Origin: DATMYQ01 sp035560935
GTDB lineage: Bacteria > Bacillota > Negativicutes > Sporomusales > Sporomusaceae
Assembly (NCBI GenBank): GCA_035560935.1
Contig: DATMYQ010000296.1
Location: 1 to 22,549 of the forward strand
Length of the DNA stretch: 22,549 bases
Direction of reading: 5' to 3'
Under the pieces are notes generated by a model. The model ran no database searches, had not been told where the DNA came from, and saw only the letters and a list, made by a program, of their open reading frames with translations. Position numbers and translations under genes: made by a program. Shown here piece after piece: positions 1-8,469 of the stretch (within the stretch, counting starts at the first letter, position 1; every line of letters begins with the position of its first letter).

Positions 1-2
1 TC

Positions 3-116
3 CTAGCAAACTGTGTTAATAAAAGCGATGAAACTACCGGTAACCGTATTGCTGTATTGGCTTTGCCGGTGAATCGCAATATTTTCAATAGGGGGGGGAA
101 CGATGACGGGAAATGA
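3..116 (+). CDS. C-terminal fragment of an unidentified upstream gene
   Basis: This is the only forward frame open from the left edge; it runs to a TGA at 114-116. It would encode a 37-residue tail containing GNRIAVLALPVNRN. The stop lies 14 bases inside cheA, the kind of overlap expected from a preceding gene in the same operon. I do not recognise the family from so short a tail. The other two forward frames stop early (frame 1 at 4-6 and again at 70-72, frame 2 at 17-19). It could be chance read-through, so the call rests only on an open frame and operon logic. Confidence 0.3.
   Translation, partial: LANCVNKSDETTGNRIAVLALPVNRNIFNRGGNDDGK
91..98 (+). promoter_or_regulatory. Run of eight G serving as the cheA ribosome binding site
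   Basis: Eight consecutive G residues sit four bases upstream of the cheA ATG at 103. This is the only purine-rich Shine-Dalgarno candidate for that start. A homopolymer is an unusual ribosome site, and it also falls within the last codons of the putative upstream frame. Confidence 0.5.
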
Positions 117-2190
117 TATGAGCCGGGAGCCAATGTTGGAAATGTTTTTGTTTGAGTCCACCCAGATGATTGAACAGCTGGAGGAAATCATTATTCGTTG
201 TGAAAAAAGCCGTAGTCTGGAACCCCGGGATGTCAACGAAATTTTCCGGATTATGCATACCGTCAAAGGGGCGGCGGCGATGATGATGTTCAATAATATT
301 TCCACATTGGCGCATTCATTGGAAGATTTATTTTTTTTCATTCGGGAACAAAAGGAAATGGATATTGATTTTGACCTGCTTTCTGAACTGTCTCTGGCAT
401 TTGCGGACTATACCCGTAATGAACTGGCAAAAATTGAAGCCGGTCAAAGCACGGAAGTTGGGCCGCCGGAACAGATGGTTGCCAAAAACAAGGATTGCCT
501 GGAACAGATGAAAGCTTCCTGCGGTGCAGTAGCGGAAGTAGCGTCGGCGCCCAAATCGAAAACGATGTTTTATATCAGCAAATATGAAACTGCACCGGGA
601 AAAACGCTGCAACGTTACCAGGCCCGGATTTATTTTGATGAAGGCTGCTTGATGGAAAATGTCCGGGCGTACACTGTGATTAACAATTTGAAGGATATCG
701 GTAATGATATTTTGTTTTTACCACCGGATATCATTGACAATGATGAGACGGCGGATACCATCAGGGAAAGCGGTTTTTTTGTTACTTTTACTTCCGGGGA
801 AGAATATGCGGATGTGGAAAAAAACTTAAGCCAGACCGCATTCTTGCACCGACTGGAACTGGAGCAATTGGATGAAACGGAAACAGCGATGGTCTTACCG
901 GAAGCGGTGACGCCGGAAAAACGGCAGATTTCACTGGAAGATATCCGGGAAGTGGCCAAAAGCGGCAAAACGGATGACCCGGAGCGGGAAGAAGTTGGCG
1001 GAATGGCAGCTGCCGGCGGAGCACGCCACCAAAGCGTGATCAGTGTCAGTATCCGGAAACTGGACACGCTGATGGACTTGGTGGGCGAGATCGTGATTTC
1101 CGAAGCGATGGTCACCCGTAACCCCGGAATTAACGGACCACAGTTGGAACATTTCAGCAAAGCGTCCCGCCAACTGCGGAAATTAACCACTGAGTTGCAG
1201 GATATCGTGATGTCGATCCGAATGGTGCCGGTGGCCATGACTTTTCAGAAAATGAACCGTCTGGTCCGGGACATGGGGAAAAAGCTCAATAAAGACGTTG
1301 AACTGGAAATAATCGGAGAAACAACCGAGGTGGACAAAAATATTATCGACAATTTGTCGGACCCGTTGATGCATCTTATCCGTAATTCAATGGATCATGG
1401 TCTGGAAACGCGGGAGGAGCGGGAAGCTGCCGGCAAACCGCTGAAAGCAAAAATCACACTGGAGGCGCGCAATGTGGGGGGCGAGGTGTGGATATTTGTC
1501 CGGGATGACGGTAAAGGCCTGAAACGGGACGTCATTTTGGAAAAAGCCCGCTGCCGGGGGTTGGTGACCAAAGCGGACAGCGAATTAACGGATAAGGAGA
1601 TTTATGCTTGTATTTTATTGCCCGGATTTTCTACCAAAGAGAATGTCAGTGAGTTTTCCGGCCGGGGTGTGGGTATGGATGTGGTCAAAAAAAATATCGA
1701 AAAAATTGGCGGATCTATTTTGCTGGAAAGTGTACCGGGGCAGGGAACCGAGATTTTGCTTAAGATACCATTGACGCTGGCGATTATCAATGGTATCGAA
1801 ATTGGTGTGGGACAATCCCGGTATACTATCCCTACTACCTCCATCACCGAGTCTTTCAAGGTGGATGACAAGGATGTGATTGCCGACGCGGACGGGAATG
1901 AAATCATTATGGTCCGGGGTCAATGTTATCCGGTTTTGCGGATTCAACGGATGTTCAATCTGCGCAACGGGGTCAACGCCATTCGTGATGGGATTATGGT
2001 GATGATTGAATACAATGGCAGGGCGGCTTGCCTGTTTGCTGACCGGCTGATTGGCGAGCAACAGGTGGTCGTCAAAGCTTTGCCGACTTATTTGAAAAAA
2101 GTGAAAGGTCTGGCGGGTTGCACCATTTTAGGAGATGGCAGTATCAGCCTGATTCTCGATATTAATGGGTTGTTCAACCAAATTGCATAA
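103..2190 (+). CDS. cheA: Chemotaxis histidine kinase CheA
   Basis: Cytoplasmic kinase that phosphorylates itself and passes the phosphate to CheY and CheB under receptor control. The 695-residue product has the full CheA order. An N-terminal Hpt domain carries the phospho-acceptor H52 in MHTVKGAAAMM. Residues about 155-258 form a P2-like CheY/CheB docking region. The P3 dimerisation helices start near residue 311 (KLDTLMDLVGE). The ATPase domain has HLIRNSMDHG near 423, DDGKGL at 468-473 and GRGVGMD at 520-526. A CheW-like regulatory domain fills about 558-693. The start is the ATG preceded by the G-run; an in-frame ATG at 118 would cost five residues. It heads the che operon, with cheW 20 bases downstream. 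All key residues are present, so it should be active. Confidence 0.97.
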   Translation: MTGNDMSREPMLEMFLFESTQMIEQLEEIIIRCEKSRSLEPRDVNEIFRIMHTVKGAAAMMMFNNISTLAHSLEDLFFFIREQKEMDIDFDLLSELSLAFADYTRNELAKIEAGQSTEVGPPEQMVAKNKDCLEQMKASCGAVAEVASAPKSKTMFYISKYETAPGKTLQRYQARIYFDEGCLMENVRAYTVINNLKDIGNDILFLPPDIIDNDETADTIRESGFFVTFTSGEEYADVEKNLSQTAFLHRLELEQLDETETAMVLPEAVTPEKRQISLEDIREVAKSGKTDDPEREEVGGMAAAGGARHQSVISVSIRKLDTLMDLVGEIVISEAMVTRNPGINGPQLEHFSKASRQLRKLTTELQDIVMSIRMVPVAMTFQKMNRLVRDMGKKLNKDVELEIIGETTEVDKNIIDNLSDPLMHLIRNSMDHGLETREEREAAGKPLKAKITLEARNVGGEVWIFVRDDGKGLKRDVILEKARCRGLVTKADSELTDKEIYACILLPGFSTKENVSEFSGRGVGMDVVKKNIEKIGGSILLESVPGQGTEILLKIPLTLAIINGIEIGVGQSRYTIPTTSITESFKVDDKDVIADADGNEIIMVRGQCYPVLRIQRMFNLRNGVNAIRDGIMVMIEYNGRAACLFADRLIGEQQVVVKALPTYLKKVKGLAGCTILGDGSISLILDINGLFNQIA

Positions 2191-2210
2191 AACAGGAGGT
2201 GAAGAAACTG

Positions 2211-2699
2211 ATGATGGATCATGCCAGTGTGCTGGAGGAAATGGAGGAAGACACGCAGCGAGGGAAATATCTTACTTTTTCCGTCGGGAGGGAAGAGTAC
2301 GGCATTGAAATTCGTTACGTCACCGAAATCATTGGCATCCAGGAAATCACCGAAGTGCCGGAACTGCCAGACTACCTGAAGGGAATCATCAACCTGCGGG
2401 GAAAAATTATTCCGGTTATGGATGTGCGGATGCGGTTCCGGCTGGAGGCAAAAGAGTACAATGACCGTACCTGTATTGTCGTGGTCGACGTGGGCGAAAT
2501 CGCAGTCGGATTGATTGTGGACCGGGTATTGGAAGTATTGACCATCGACGATGCGGATATTGTGGCACCACCGGGAGGAAAGAGCGGTTTCCACAATCGG
2601 TATGTAAATAATATCGGCAAAACAGGAAAAAGCGTGAAATTATTACTTGACTGTCAAAAATTAATTCAGGAAGAAAACGGATATGATTTGCCGGGATGA
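2211..2699 (+). CDS. cheW: Chemotaxis coupling protein CheW
   Basis: Small cytoplasmic adaptor (162 aa) that links MCP receptors to the CheW-like domain of CheA. A single CheW fold is visible: YLTFSVGREEYGIEI, then the EIIGIQEITEVPELP segment and LKGIINLRGKIIPVMD, the most conserved stretch of the family, then GLIVDRVLEV. An upstream in-frame GTG at 2199 lies inside the perfect Shine-Dalgarno AGGAGGTGA (2194-2202), so it cannot be the start. ATG 2211, eight bases after that site, is the right choice; ATG 2214 is a near alternative. It lies between cheA and a receptor gene, the classical arrangement. Confidence 0.96.
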   Translation: MMDHASVLEEMEEDTQRGKYLTFSVGREEYGIEIRYVTEIIGIQEITEVPELPDYLKGIINLRGKIIPVMDVRMRFRLEAKEYNDRTCIVVVDVGEIAVGLIVDRVLEVLTIDDADIVAPPGGKSGFHNRYVNNIGKTGKSVKLLLDCQKLIQEENGYDLPG

Positions 2700-2764
2700 A
2701 AGGAAACAAGAAGCCGGTAAGGGATCTGATTTGAAAAAGAAAAATGAGAAGGGGGCGGAGTTTT

Positions 2765-5700
2765 GTGAAATGGTTGGATGATATGAAAATCAGTGTGAAA
2801 CTGCTTAGTAGTTTTATTCTGATTGCCTTGATTGCCGGAATCATTGGTTTTGTCGGTGTAAAGAGTATTCAGGAACTGGACACTAGCGATACGATTATGT
2901 ATGAAAAAATGACCGTGCCCATTGCTCAGCTAAGTGCGATTTCCACAGCGTTTCAAAGGATGCGGGTCAATCTGCGGGATCTGATTCTGGCTTCCAGTCC
3001 GGCAATGACCCAGGATCAGCTTAAACGTATTGAAGAACGCCGGCAGGAAATTGAGAAGACTCAGGTGGAATTTGAAAAGAATATTGTCTCCAAGGAAATG
3101 AGAGATACCTTTACCGTTTTCGTACAAGTGAATAAGGCTTATAACAAAGTACTGGAGCAAATTACCGATTTGGCACGGCAGCAAAAAGATCAGGAAGCGC
3201 GGGATCTGATTTTTGCGTCGGGGAAATACGCGCAGGATGTCCAGGATGTCATTGAAAAAATGGTGGAGATGAAACGGACGGAAGCCGACAAACGTTCGGA
3301 CGAAAACAGTCGGCAGGCCAGCGTGATTTCCCGGTTGATGATCGGTTTGATGGTCGGCGGTATGGTGCTGGCCATCGTTCTCGGTTTATTGATCACCCGG
3401 GCTATCAGTAAACCGGTGAACCAACTGGTGGTGTATGCGGATCAACTGGCGGAGGGGAACGTTGCCGTGGATATACAGACGGAGCGCCGTGATGAGATCG
3501 GCATTCTGATGCAATCGTTCGCCACTATGGCTGCCAATATCAAACAGTCGGCGCTGGCAGCGGAACGGATTGCCGACGGCGATCTGTCAGTGACGCTGCA
3601 GGTTCGGTCCGATAAGGATATTTTGTCGCAGAGCCTGAAGAAATGCATTGCGAATATTGGAATGCTGGTGACGGACGCGAACATGCTGGTGACGGCGGCG
3701 GTGGAAGGACGCCTGGACACGCGGGCGGACGCGGCGAAACATCAGGGAGATTACCGCAAAGTTGTGGAAGGGGTCAACCGGACGCTGGACGCGGTAATTG
3801 GTCCGCTGAACGTGTCGGCGGAGTATGTGGACCGGATCTCGAAAGGGGATCTTCCGCCGAAGATTACCGATAATTACAATGGCGATTTTAACGAAATCAA
3901 GAACAACCTGAACAACTGTATCGATAACGTTACCGCGTTGGTGACGGACGCGAACATGCTGGTGACGGCGGCGGTGGAAGGACGTCTGGACACGCGGGCG
4001 GATGCGGCGAAACATCAGGGAGATTATCGCAAAATAGTAGAAGGGGTCAACCGGACGCTGGACGCGGTAATTGGCCCGCTGAACGTGTCGGCGGAGTATG
4101 TGGACCGGATCTCGAAAGGAGATCTTCCGCCGAAGATTACTGATAATTACAATGGCGATTTTAACGAAATCAAGAACAACCTGAACAATTGTATCGATAA
4201 CGTTACCGCGTTGGTGACGGATGCGAACATGCTGGTGGCGGCGGCGGTGGAAGGACGTCTGGACACGCGGGCGGACGCGACGAAACATCAGGGAGATTAC
4301 CGCAAAGTTGTGGAAGGGGTCAACCGGACGCTGGATGCGGTGATTGGTCCGCTGAACGTGTCGGCGGAATATGTGGACCGGATCTCAAAAGGAGATATGC
4401 CGCCGAAAATCACCGACAATTATAATGGTGATTTCAATGAAATTAAAAACAACCTGAATAACTGCATTGACAATATTAATGCACTGGTCAGAGATGCGGA
4501 ATTGTTGTCGGCGGCAGCGGTGGACGGAAAGCTTTCCACGAGAGCCAATGCCGGAGCGCACCATGGCGACTATCGCAAGATTGTGGAAGGAGTCAATTCC
4601 ACGCTGGATGCGGTGGTGGAACCGATCAACGAAGCGGCGAACGTGTTGAAGAAAATGGCACAGGGGAACCTGCAGCAACGGGTGCAGGGAAATTATCGGG
4701 GCGATCATGCGGAGATCAAGCATGCCATGAATGAAACACTGGAGGCGCTGGAGGGATATGTCAGCGAGATATCCAGCGTATTGGGAGAAATGGCAGCCTC
4801 GAATTTGAATGTCGGTATCAATAACGAATATCGCGGCGATTTTGCCCAGATTAAGGACGCGCTGAATTTAATCGTCGCCAGCTTTAATGACGTTTTCAGT
4901 GAAATTAATGGCGCTTCGGACCAAGTGGCAGCAGGTTCAAGGCAGGTATCCGACGGTAGCCAGGCCTTGTCCCAGGGAGCCACAGAACAGGCAGCATCCA
5001 TTGAGGAACTGACGGTTTCGATTAGCATGATGGCGGGGCAAACCAAAGAAAACGCTGTCAATGCCAACCAGGCCAGCACCTTGGCGATGGTGGCCAAGGA
5101 AACTGCGGAACAGGGTAATGTGCGAATGAAGGAAATGCTGAAATCGATGGCGGAAATCAACGAATCGTCGGCCAATATTTCTAAAATTATCAAAGTGATT
5201 GACGAAATTGCGTTCCAGACCAACATTTTGGCGCTGAACGCCGCAGTGGAAGCGGCCCGGGCCGGTCAACACGGCAAAGGTTTTGCGGTGGTGGCGGAAG
5301 AAGTACGGAACCTGGCGGCCCGTAGTGCCAATGCGGCCAAAGAAACCACGGCGTTGATCGAAGGGTCGATCAAAAAAGTGGAAGGTGGGACGGAAATTGC
5401 CAACGGTACAGCCCAGGCACTGGATGAAATTGTCAGTGGTGTGACCAAGGCGGCCAACCTGGTGGGTGACATTGCCAGTGCATCCAACGAACAGGCTACG
5501 GCCATCGCAGAAGTTAACAAGGGGATTGAGCAGGTATCTAAGGTGGTACAAACCAATTCTGCCACCGCGGAGCAAAGCGCTGCCGCCAGTGAGGAATTGT
5601 CTAGCCAAGCCGCTTTACTGAAAGAAATGATTGCCAAATTCCGTCTGAAACGGGGTGGAAGCATGGCAACACGTGGCGCCGGCGATATGATGGACGGTTA

Positions 5701-5815
5701 TGACGGAGGCCGCGATATGACGCAGCGGAAGCCGGCAAGAAATTACGGCGGGGCGTCTGCAGCGCGCCCGAAGCCAACGATATCACTCAATGATACGGAG
5801 TTTGGTAAGTATTGA
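2765..5815 (+). CDS. Methyl-accepting chemotaxis protein with long poly-HAMP array
   Basis: Membrane chemoreceptor of about 1016 residues that signals through CheW/CheA. TM1 lies at about 12-32 and TM2 (MIGLMVGGMVLAIVLGLLIT) at about 192-212. They bracket a short helical extracytoplasmic domain of the four-helix-bundle type. A HAMP follows TM2, then a long series of HAMP-like modules: three near-identical 91-residue units (302-392, 393-483, 484-574), a diverged fourth (575-665) and a half unit. The signalling hairpin tip is near 811-850 (EIAFQTNILALNAAVEAARA). No CheR-tethering pentapeptide is seen at the C-terminus, which ends LNDTEFGKY. GTG 2765 is chosen because GGAG at 2757-2760 precedes it and it gives the family-typical MKWLDDMKISVKL; ATG 2744 would add seven residues. 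Most MCPs are 500-700 aa, so the repeats explain the size. The ligand is unknown. Confidence 0.93.
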   Translation: MKWLDDMKISVKLLSSFILIALIAGIIGFVGVKSIQELDTSDTIMYEKMTVPIAQLSAISTAFQRMRVNLRDLILASSPAMTQDQLKRIEERRQEIEKTQVEFEKNIVSKEMRDTFTVFVQVNKAYNKVLEQITDLARQQKDQEARDLIFASGKYAQDVQDVIEKMVEMKRTEADKRSDENSRQASVISRLMIGLMVGGMVLAIVLGLLITRAISKPVNQLVVYADQLAEGNVAVDIQTERRDEIGILMQSFATMAANIKQSALAAERIADGDLSVTLQVRSDKDILSQSLKKCIANIGMLVTDANMLVTAAVEGRLDTRADAAKHQGDYRKVVEGVNRTLDAVIGPLNVSAEYVDRISKGDLPPKITDNYNGDFNEIKNNLNNCIDNVTALVTDANMLVTAAVEGRLDTRADAAKHQGDYRKIVEGVNRTLDAVIGPLNVSAEYVDRISKGDLPPKITDNYNGDFNEIKNNLNNCIDNVTALVTDANMLVAAAVEGRLDTRADATKHQGDYRKVVEGVNRTLDAVIGPLNVSAEYVDRISKGDMPPKITDNYNGDFNEIKNNLNNCIDNINALVRDAELLSAAAVDGKLSTRANAGAHHGDYRKIVEGVNSTLDAVVEPINEAANVLKKMAQGNLQQRVQGNYRGDHAEIKHAMNETLEALEGYVSEISSVLGEMAASNLNVGINNEYRGDFAQIKDALNLIVASFNDVFSEINGASDQVAAGSRQVSDGSQALSQGATEQAASIEELTVSISMMAGQTKENAVNANQASTLAMVAKETAEQGNVRMKEMLKSMAEINESSANISKIIKVIDEIAFQTNILALNAAVEAARAGQHGKGFAVVAEEVRNLAARSANAAKETTALIEGSIKKVEGGTEIANGTAQALDEIVSGVTKAANLVGDIASASNEQATAIAEVNKGIEQVSKVVQTNSATAEQSAAASEELSSQAALLKEMIAKFRLKRGGSMATRGAGDMMDGYDGGRDMTQRKPARNYGGASAARPKPTISLNDTEFGKY
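3668..4759 (+). repeat. Tandem 273-bp repeats encoding poly-HAMP units
   Basis: Four consecutive 273-bp (91-codon) units start at 3668, 3941, 4214 and 4487. Units 1 and 2 differ at about ten positions by my count, mostly third codon positions. Unit 3 matches them closely over its first two thirds, then diverges from about 4390 at many silent sites. Unit 4 is recognisable mainly at protein level. Each unit encodes two HAMP-like helical pairs, ending in a YNGDFNEIKNNLN stretch. Exact codon phase and no gaps mean the array can expand or shrink without a frameshift. Confidence 0.93.
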
Positions 5816-5851
5816 CGGCGTATGCCGGGAGTTTCGATAATTGACGTCATG

Positions 5852-5891
5852 GGGCACAGAGCTTAGGTTTGCCAGCCCGCGTTCTGTGCCC
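5852..5891 (+). other. Intercistronic hairpin between the MCP gene and cheR
   Basis: GGGCACAGA (5852-5860) and TCTGTGCCC (5883-5891) form a perfect 9-bp stem. A G-U and a C-G pair extend it inward to 11 bp around an 18-base loop. No T-run follows, so it is not a standard intrinsic terminator. It could be an mRNA stabiliser, a processing site or a protein-assisted attenuator. The 8-bp palindrome TGACGTCA lies just upstream at 5842-5849. Confidence 0.6.
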
Positions 5892-5935
5892 ACTCCCCAA
5901 AACATGGCGAATTTGTGCGGGCCGGAAGCGAGGGA

Positions 5936-6754
5936 ATGATATTGCTGGCAATTAGCGATCAGGATTTTAGTTTACTGACGGATTACGTAAAAAGAAACTT
6001 TGGCATTAATCTGTCACAGAAAAGAACGCTGATCGAAGGACGGTTGAGCAACCTGGTACTGGAAAAAGGCTTTGGATCTTTTGCGGAATACCTGCAATTT
6101 GTGTTTAGCGATGCCAGTAGGTCGGAAATCACCGTTTTGCTGGATAAACTGACGACAAACCACACTTTCTTTATGCGGGAAAATGAACATTTCTGGTATT
6201 TTCGGGATCAGGTACTGCCTTATTTAAGATCAAATGTTAAAAGCAGAGATTTACGCATTTGGAGTGCCGGCTGTTCCACGGGGCAGGAGCCGTATACCCT
6301 CGCGATGCTGATCGCGGAGTTTTTGGGCGCAGAGAAATCTGTCTGGGATGCCAAAATATTGGCCACGGATATTTCTTCCTCTGTGTTGCAAACGGCGGCG
6401 CAGGGATGCTATCCGGCGGACAGTCTGAGTGATATACCGGCTTCCTGGAAATTGAATTATTTCCGCAAGCCAAGCAAGGACTGGTTTCAGGTTACCGAGG
6501 CAATAAAAAAAGAAGTGGTGTTTCGGCGATTTAATCTTATTGGGAGTGAATTTCCATTCCGGCGGAAATTCCACGTGATTTTTTGCCGGAACGTCATGAT
6601 TTACTTTGAACAGCCGGTAAAGATGAACTTGGTGCGAATGTTCCATGAGTTTACCGAACCGGGCGGGTATTTGTTTTTAGGGCTTTCCGAAGGGCTGGGA
6701 CGTCACGAATCGGAATATGTGTCGGTTATGCCGGCTATCTACCGCAAACGGTGA
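5936..6754 (+). CDS. cheR: Chemotaxis protein methyltransferase CheR
   Basis: Transfers methyl groups from S-adenosylmethionine to glutamates on MCPs, which is the adaptation arm of chemotaxis. An N-terminal all-helical CheR domain includes YVKRNFGINLSQKRTLIEGR and LTTNHTFFMRE. The SAM-binding domain has WSAGCSTGQEPYTLAM near residue 112 and the conserved IFCRNVMIYF near 215-224. About 272 residues, normal for CheR. The start is uncertain. GTG 5915 is possible. ATG 5936 has a weak GGAAG seven bases upstream. TTG 5942 has AGGGA six bases upstream and would give LLAISDQDF, close to the usual CheR N-terminus. It sits 120 bases after the receptor gene, with a hairpin between them. Confidence 0.95.
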   Translation: MILLAISDQDFSLLTDYVKRNFGINLSQKRTLIEGRLSNLVLEKGFGSFAEYLQFVFSDASRSEITVLLDKLTTNHTFFMRENEHFWYFRDQVLPYLRSNVKSRDLRIWSAGCSTGQEPYTLAMLIAEFLGAEKSVWDAKILATDISSSVLQTAAQGCYPADSLSDIPASWKLNYFRKPSKDWFQVTEAIKKEVVFRRFNLIGSEFPFRRKFHVIFCRNVMIYFEQPVKMNLVRMFHEFTEPGGYLFLGLSEGLGRHESEYVSVMPAIYRKR

Positions 6755-6793
6755 AACGGCCGGAAGCATAGCGGCAGCGAGAGGGGCACGGAA

Positions 6794-7969
6794 ATGGAGG
6801 ATGGAAAGCTAGCAACATTCCATGCGAATCCGGTCAGGCGGGGGCGGGAAGATTTGCAGCGTCAGATTGCTTATTTTCGTGATAATCAATTATTGCGGGA
6901 CGCTTTTGACGCCACCGGCACCATGCTGATGATCCTGAATGATTGCCGCCAGGTGATTTATGTCAATAAGGCGTTTGCCCGGGAATTGGGAGTGGCGGAT
7001 GAACTGCATTTGTTGGGAAAAAGGCCGGGTGAGGTGATTGGATGCCCGAATGCGACAACGGAGCCGTGCGGTTGTGGCGCATCGCGGGCGTGTCGTGACT
7101 GTGCGGCGGTCAACCTTGTGTTACAGGCGATTGCCACAAACGCCGGGTGCACTGGCGATGTGGTTTTGACAGGCAGCGACGGCTCGGCAAGAATCCCGTT
7201 TCAGTTTCATATGCAGGTTCATCCGATGTGCTCAGGAACCGACAGTTTCTTCGTCGTCTCTCTCGTTGATGCCAGTGACCAGGCCCGACGGCGCGTACTG
7301 GAAAGAGTTTTTTTTCACGACATCACTAATACCACCGGAGCGTTAAAAGGAATCATCGGCCTGTTAAAGGAAGAGGCCGACGGAGAATTGAAAGACAATA
7401 TGGAGTTCATTGAAAAGGTTTTTCAGGGGCTGTTGGATGAGATACTTGCCCAAAAGCAGTTGTTGGAAGCGGAGAGCCAGGAATTGACGATTGTCCGCGA
7501 AATTTTTTGCTCTGAGGACATGCTGAACGAAGTAAGCCGTTTGTATGAATGGCAGGACATCGCAAAAACAAAACGGGTGAAGCTGGATCCGGGCAGCATT
7601 TTTCAGGAATGTGTCAGTGACTGTCGCCTGGTGAAGCGGGTTCTGGGGAACATGGTGAAAAATGCTTTGGAAGCTGTGCCGGCGGGAAGCTGTGTCTGGC
7701 TCGGGTGTCAACCGCTGGGTACCGGGTGGTTTAAATTTTGGGTTCATAACGAAGGCCATATCCGTGAAGACGTACAATACCGGATATTCCAGCGTTCATT
7801 TTCAACCAAAGGCCGCGGCCACGGCCTGGGGACATATAGTATGAAATTACTGGGAGAACGATATCTGGGAGGAAAAGTTGGCTTTGTGTCGGAAAAAGAC
7901 CGGGGTACGACGTTCTTTCTGATACTGCCATGCGGCGAATCTTTGGGCATTGTTGACACTAAGCTTTGA
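6794..7969 (+). CDS. Soluble PAS sensor histidine kinase with Cys-rich PAS
   Basis: A 391-residue protein with no membrane segment, so a cytoplasmic sensor. A PAS domain (about 35-160) contains a cluster C84, C92, C94, C100, C103 in the segment GCPNAT...CGCGASRACRDC. A short dimerisation/H-box region follows with H175 in FFHDITNT. A GHKL-type ATPase has N286 and N290 (GNMVKNALEA) and the glycine loop GRGHGLG at 340-346. The usual DxGxG box is replaced by VHNEGHI, a variant I associate with small kinases of this sort. ATG 6794 has GAGAGGGG just upstream. No receiver domain is fused; the next gene, 64 bases on, is a stand-alone receiver and its likely partner. The cysteines suggest metal or redox sensing, which is inference. 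Confidence 0.85.
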   Translation: MEDGKLATFHANPVRRGREDLQRQIAYFRDNQLLRDAFDATGTMLMILNDCRQVIYVNKAFARELGVADELHLLGKRPGEVIGCPNATTEPCGCGASRACRDCAAVNLVLQAIATNAGCTGDVVLTGSDGSARIPFQFHMQVHPMCSGTDSFFVVSLVDASDQARRRVLERVFFHDITNTTGALKGIIGLLKEEADGELKDNMEFIEKVFQGLLDEILAQKQLLEAESQELTIVREIFCSEDMLNEVSRLYEWQDIAKTKRVKLDPGSIFQECVSDCRLVKRVLGNMVKNALEAVPAGSCVWLGCQPLGTGWFKFWVHNEGHIREDVQYRIFQRSFSTKGRGHGLGTYSMKLLGERYLGGKVGFVSEKDRGTTFFLILPCGESLGIVDTKL

Positions 7970-8033
7970 ACCGGCGGTTTGGACGAAATCCCCTCAGGAT
8001 TTTCACCAGGAAAAGGAAGGAGCGGTGTTCAGG

Positions 8034-8429
8034 ATGAGGGCGTTGATTGCGGAAGATGACCTGGCCAGCAGAATTTTCCTTAAGAAACTTCTCAGCAAAT
8101 ATGGTGACTGCGATGTGGCAGTGGACGGACTGGAAGCCATTGATGCGTATTTGATGGCGTTGAAAGAACAGCAACCCTACAATTTGATTTGCCTGGACAT
8201 TATGATGCCGAAAGTGGACGGACTGAAAACCTTGAAAGCCATAAGGGACATTGAACAGCAGAACGGCGTCAGCGAGCCGGACCGGGTCAAAATCATCATG
8301 ACGACCGCGCTTAACGACACGGAAACAATTATGGCGGCCCGCGAACTGGGCTGCGAAGGATATGCATGGAAGCCTATTGAAATTGAGAAATTTCTGGAAG
8401 TACTGCGGACGCTGGCGGTGATTTCATAA
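8034..8429 (+). CDS. Single-domain response regulator (131 aa), paralogue of the one at 13972
   Basis: CheY-fold receiver with no output domain. Acidic residues D8/D9 (AEDDLASR), phospho-acceptor D55 in CLDIMMPK, T90/T91 and K113 (WKPIE) are all in place, so it should accept phosphate. Roughly half its residues match the 131-aa regulator at 13972, with no gaps needed. ATG 8034 gives the normal receiver start MRALIAEDD; the AAGGAAGGAG site upstream is about 11 bases away. GTG 8025 is in frame but too close to that site. Preceded by the PAS kinase and followed 40 bases later by a hybrid kinase, it is likely a phosphorelay intermediate or an accessory CheY. Confidence 0.9.
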   Translation: MRALIAEDDLASRIFLKKLLSKYGDCDVAVDGLEAIDAYLMALKEQQPYNLICLDIMMPKVDGLKTLKAIRDIEQQNGVSEPDRVKIIMTTALNDTETIMAARELGCEGYAWKPIEIEKFLEVLRTLAVIS

Positions 8430-8469
8430 GAAGGGAGTGCCGGGGAAGCGAGAGAAGAGGTGAAACCCA

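Noticed and set aside
2199..2699. Longer CheW starting at GTG 2199
   Set aside because: That GTG is part of the AGGAGGTGA ribosome site serving ATG 2211.
3587..4288. Long open frame on the minus strand across the MCP repeats (233 codons)
   Set aside because: It mirrors the tandem repeats of the receptor gene, is rich in Arg/His as expected of an antisense shadow, and resembles no family.
3668..4759. Regular repeats considered as a CRISPR or satellite array
   Set aside because: Units are 273 bp, contiguous without spacers and wholly in coding phase with HAMP-like protein content.
4937..5608. 223-codon minus-strand frame over the MCP signalling domain
   Set aside because: Antisense shadow of a highly conserved coding region, with no ribosome site or family resemblance.
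5841..5868. TTGACG as the -35 of a promoter for cheR
   Set aside because: No acceptable -10 lies at the right distance; TTAGGT is a poor match.
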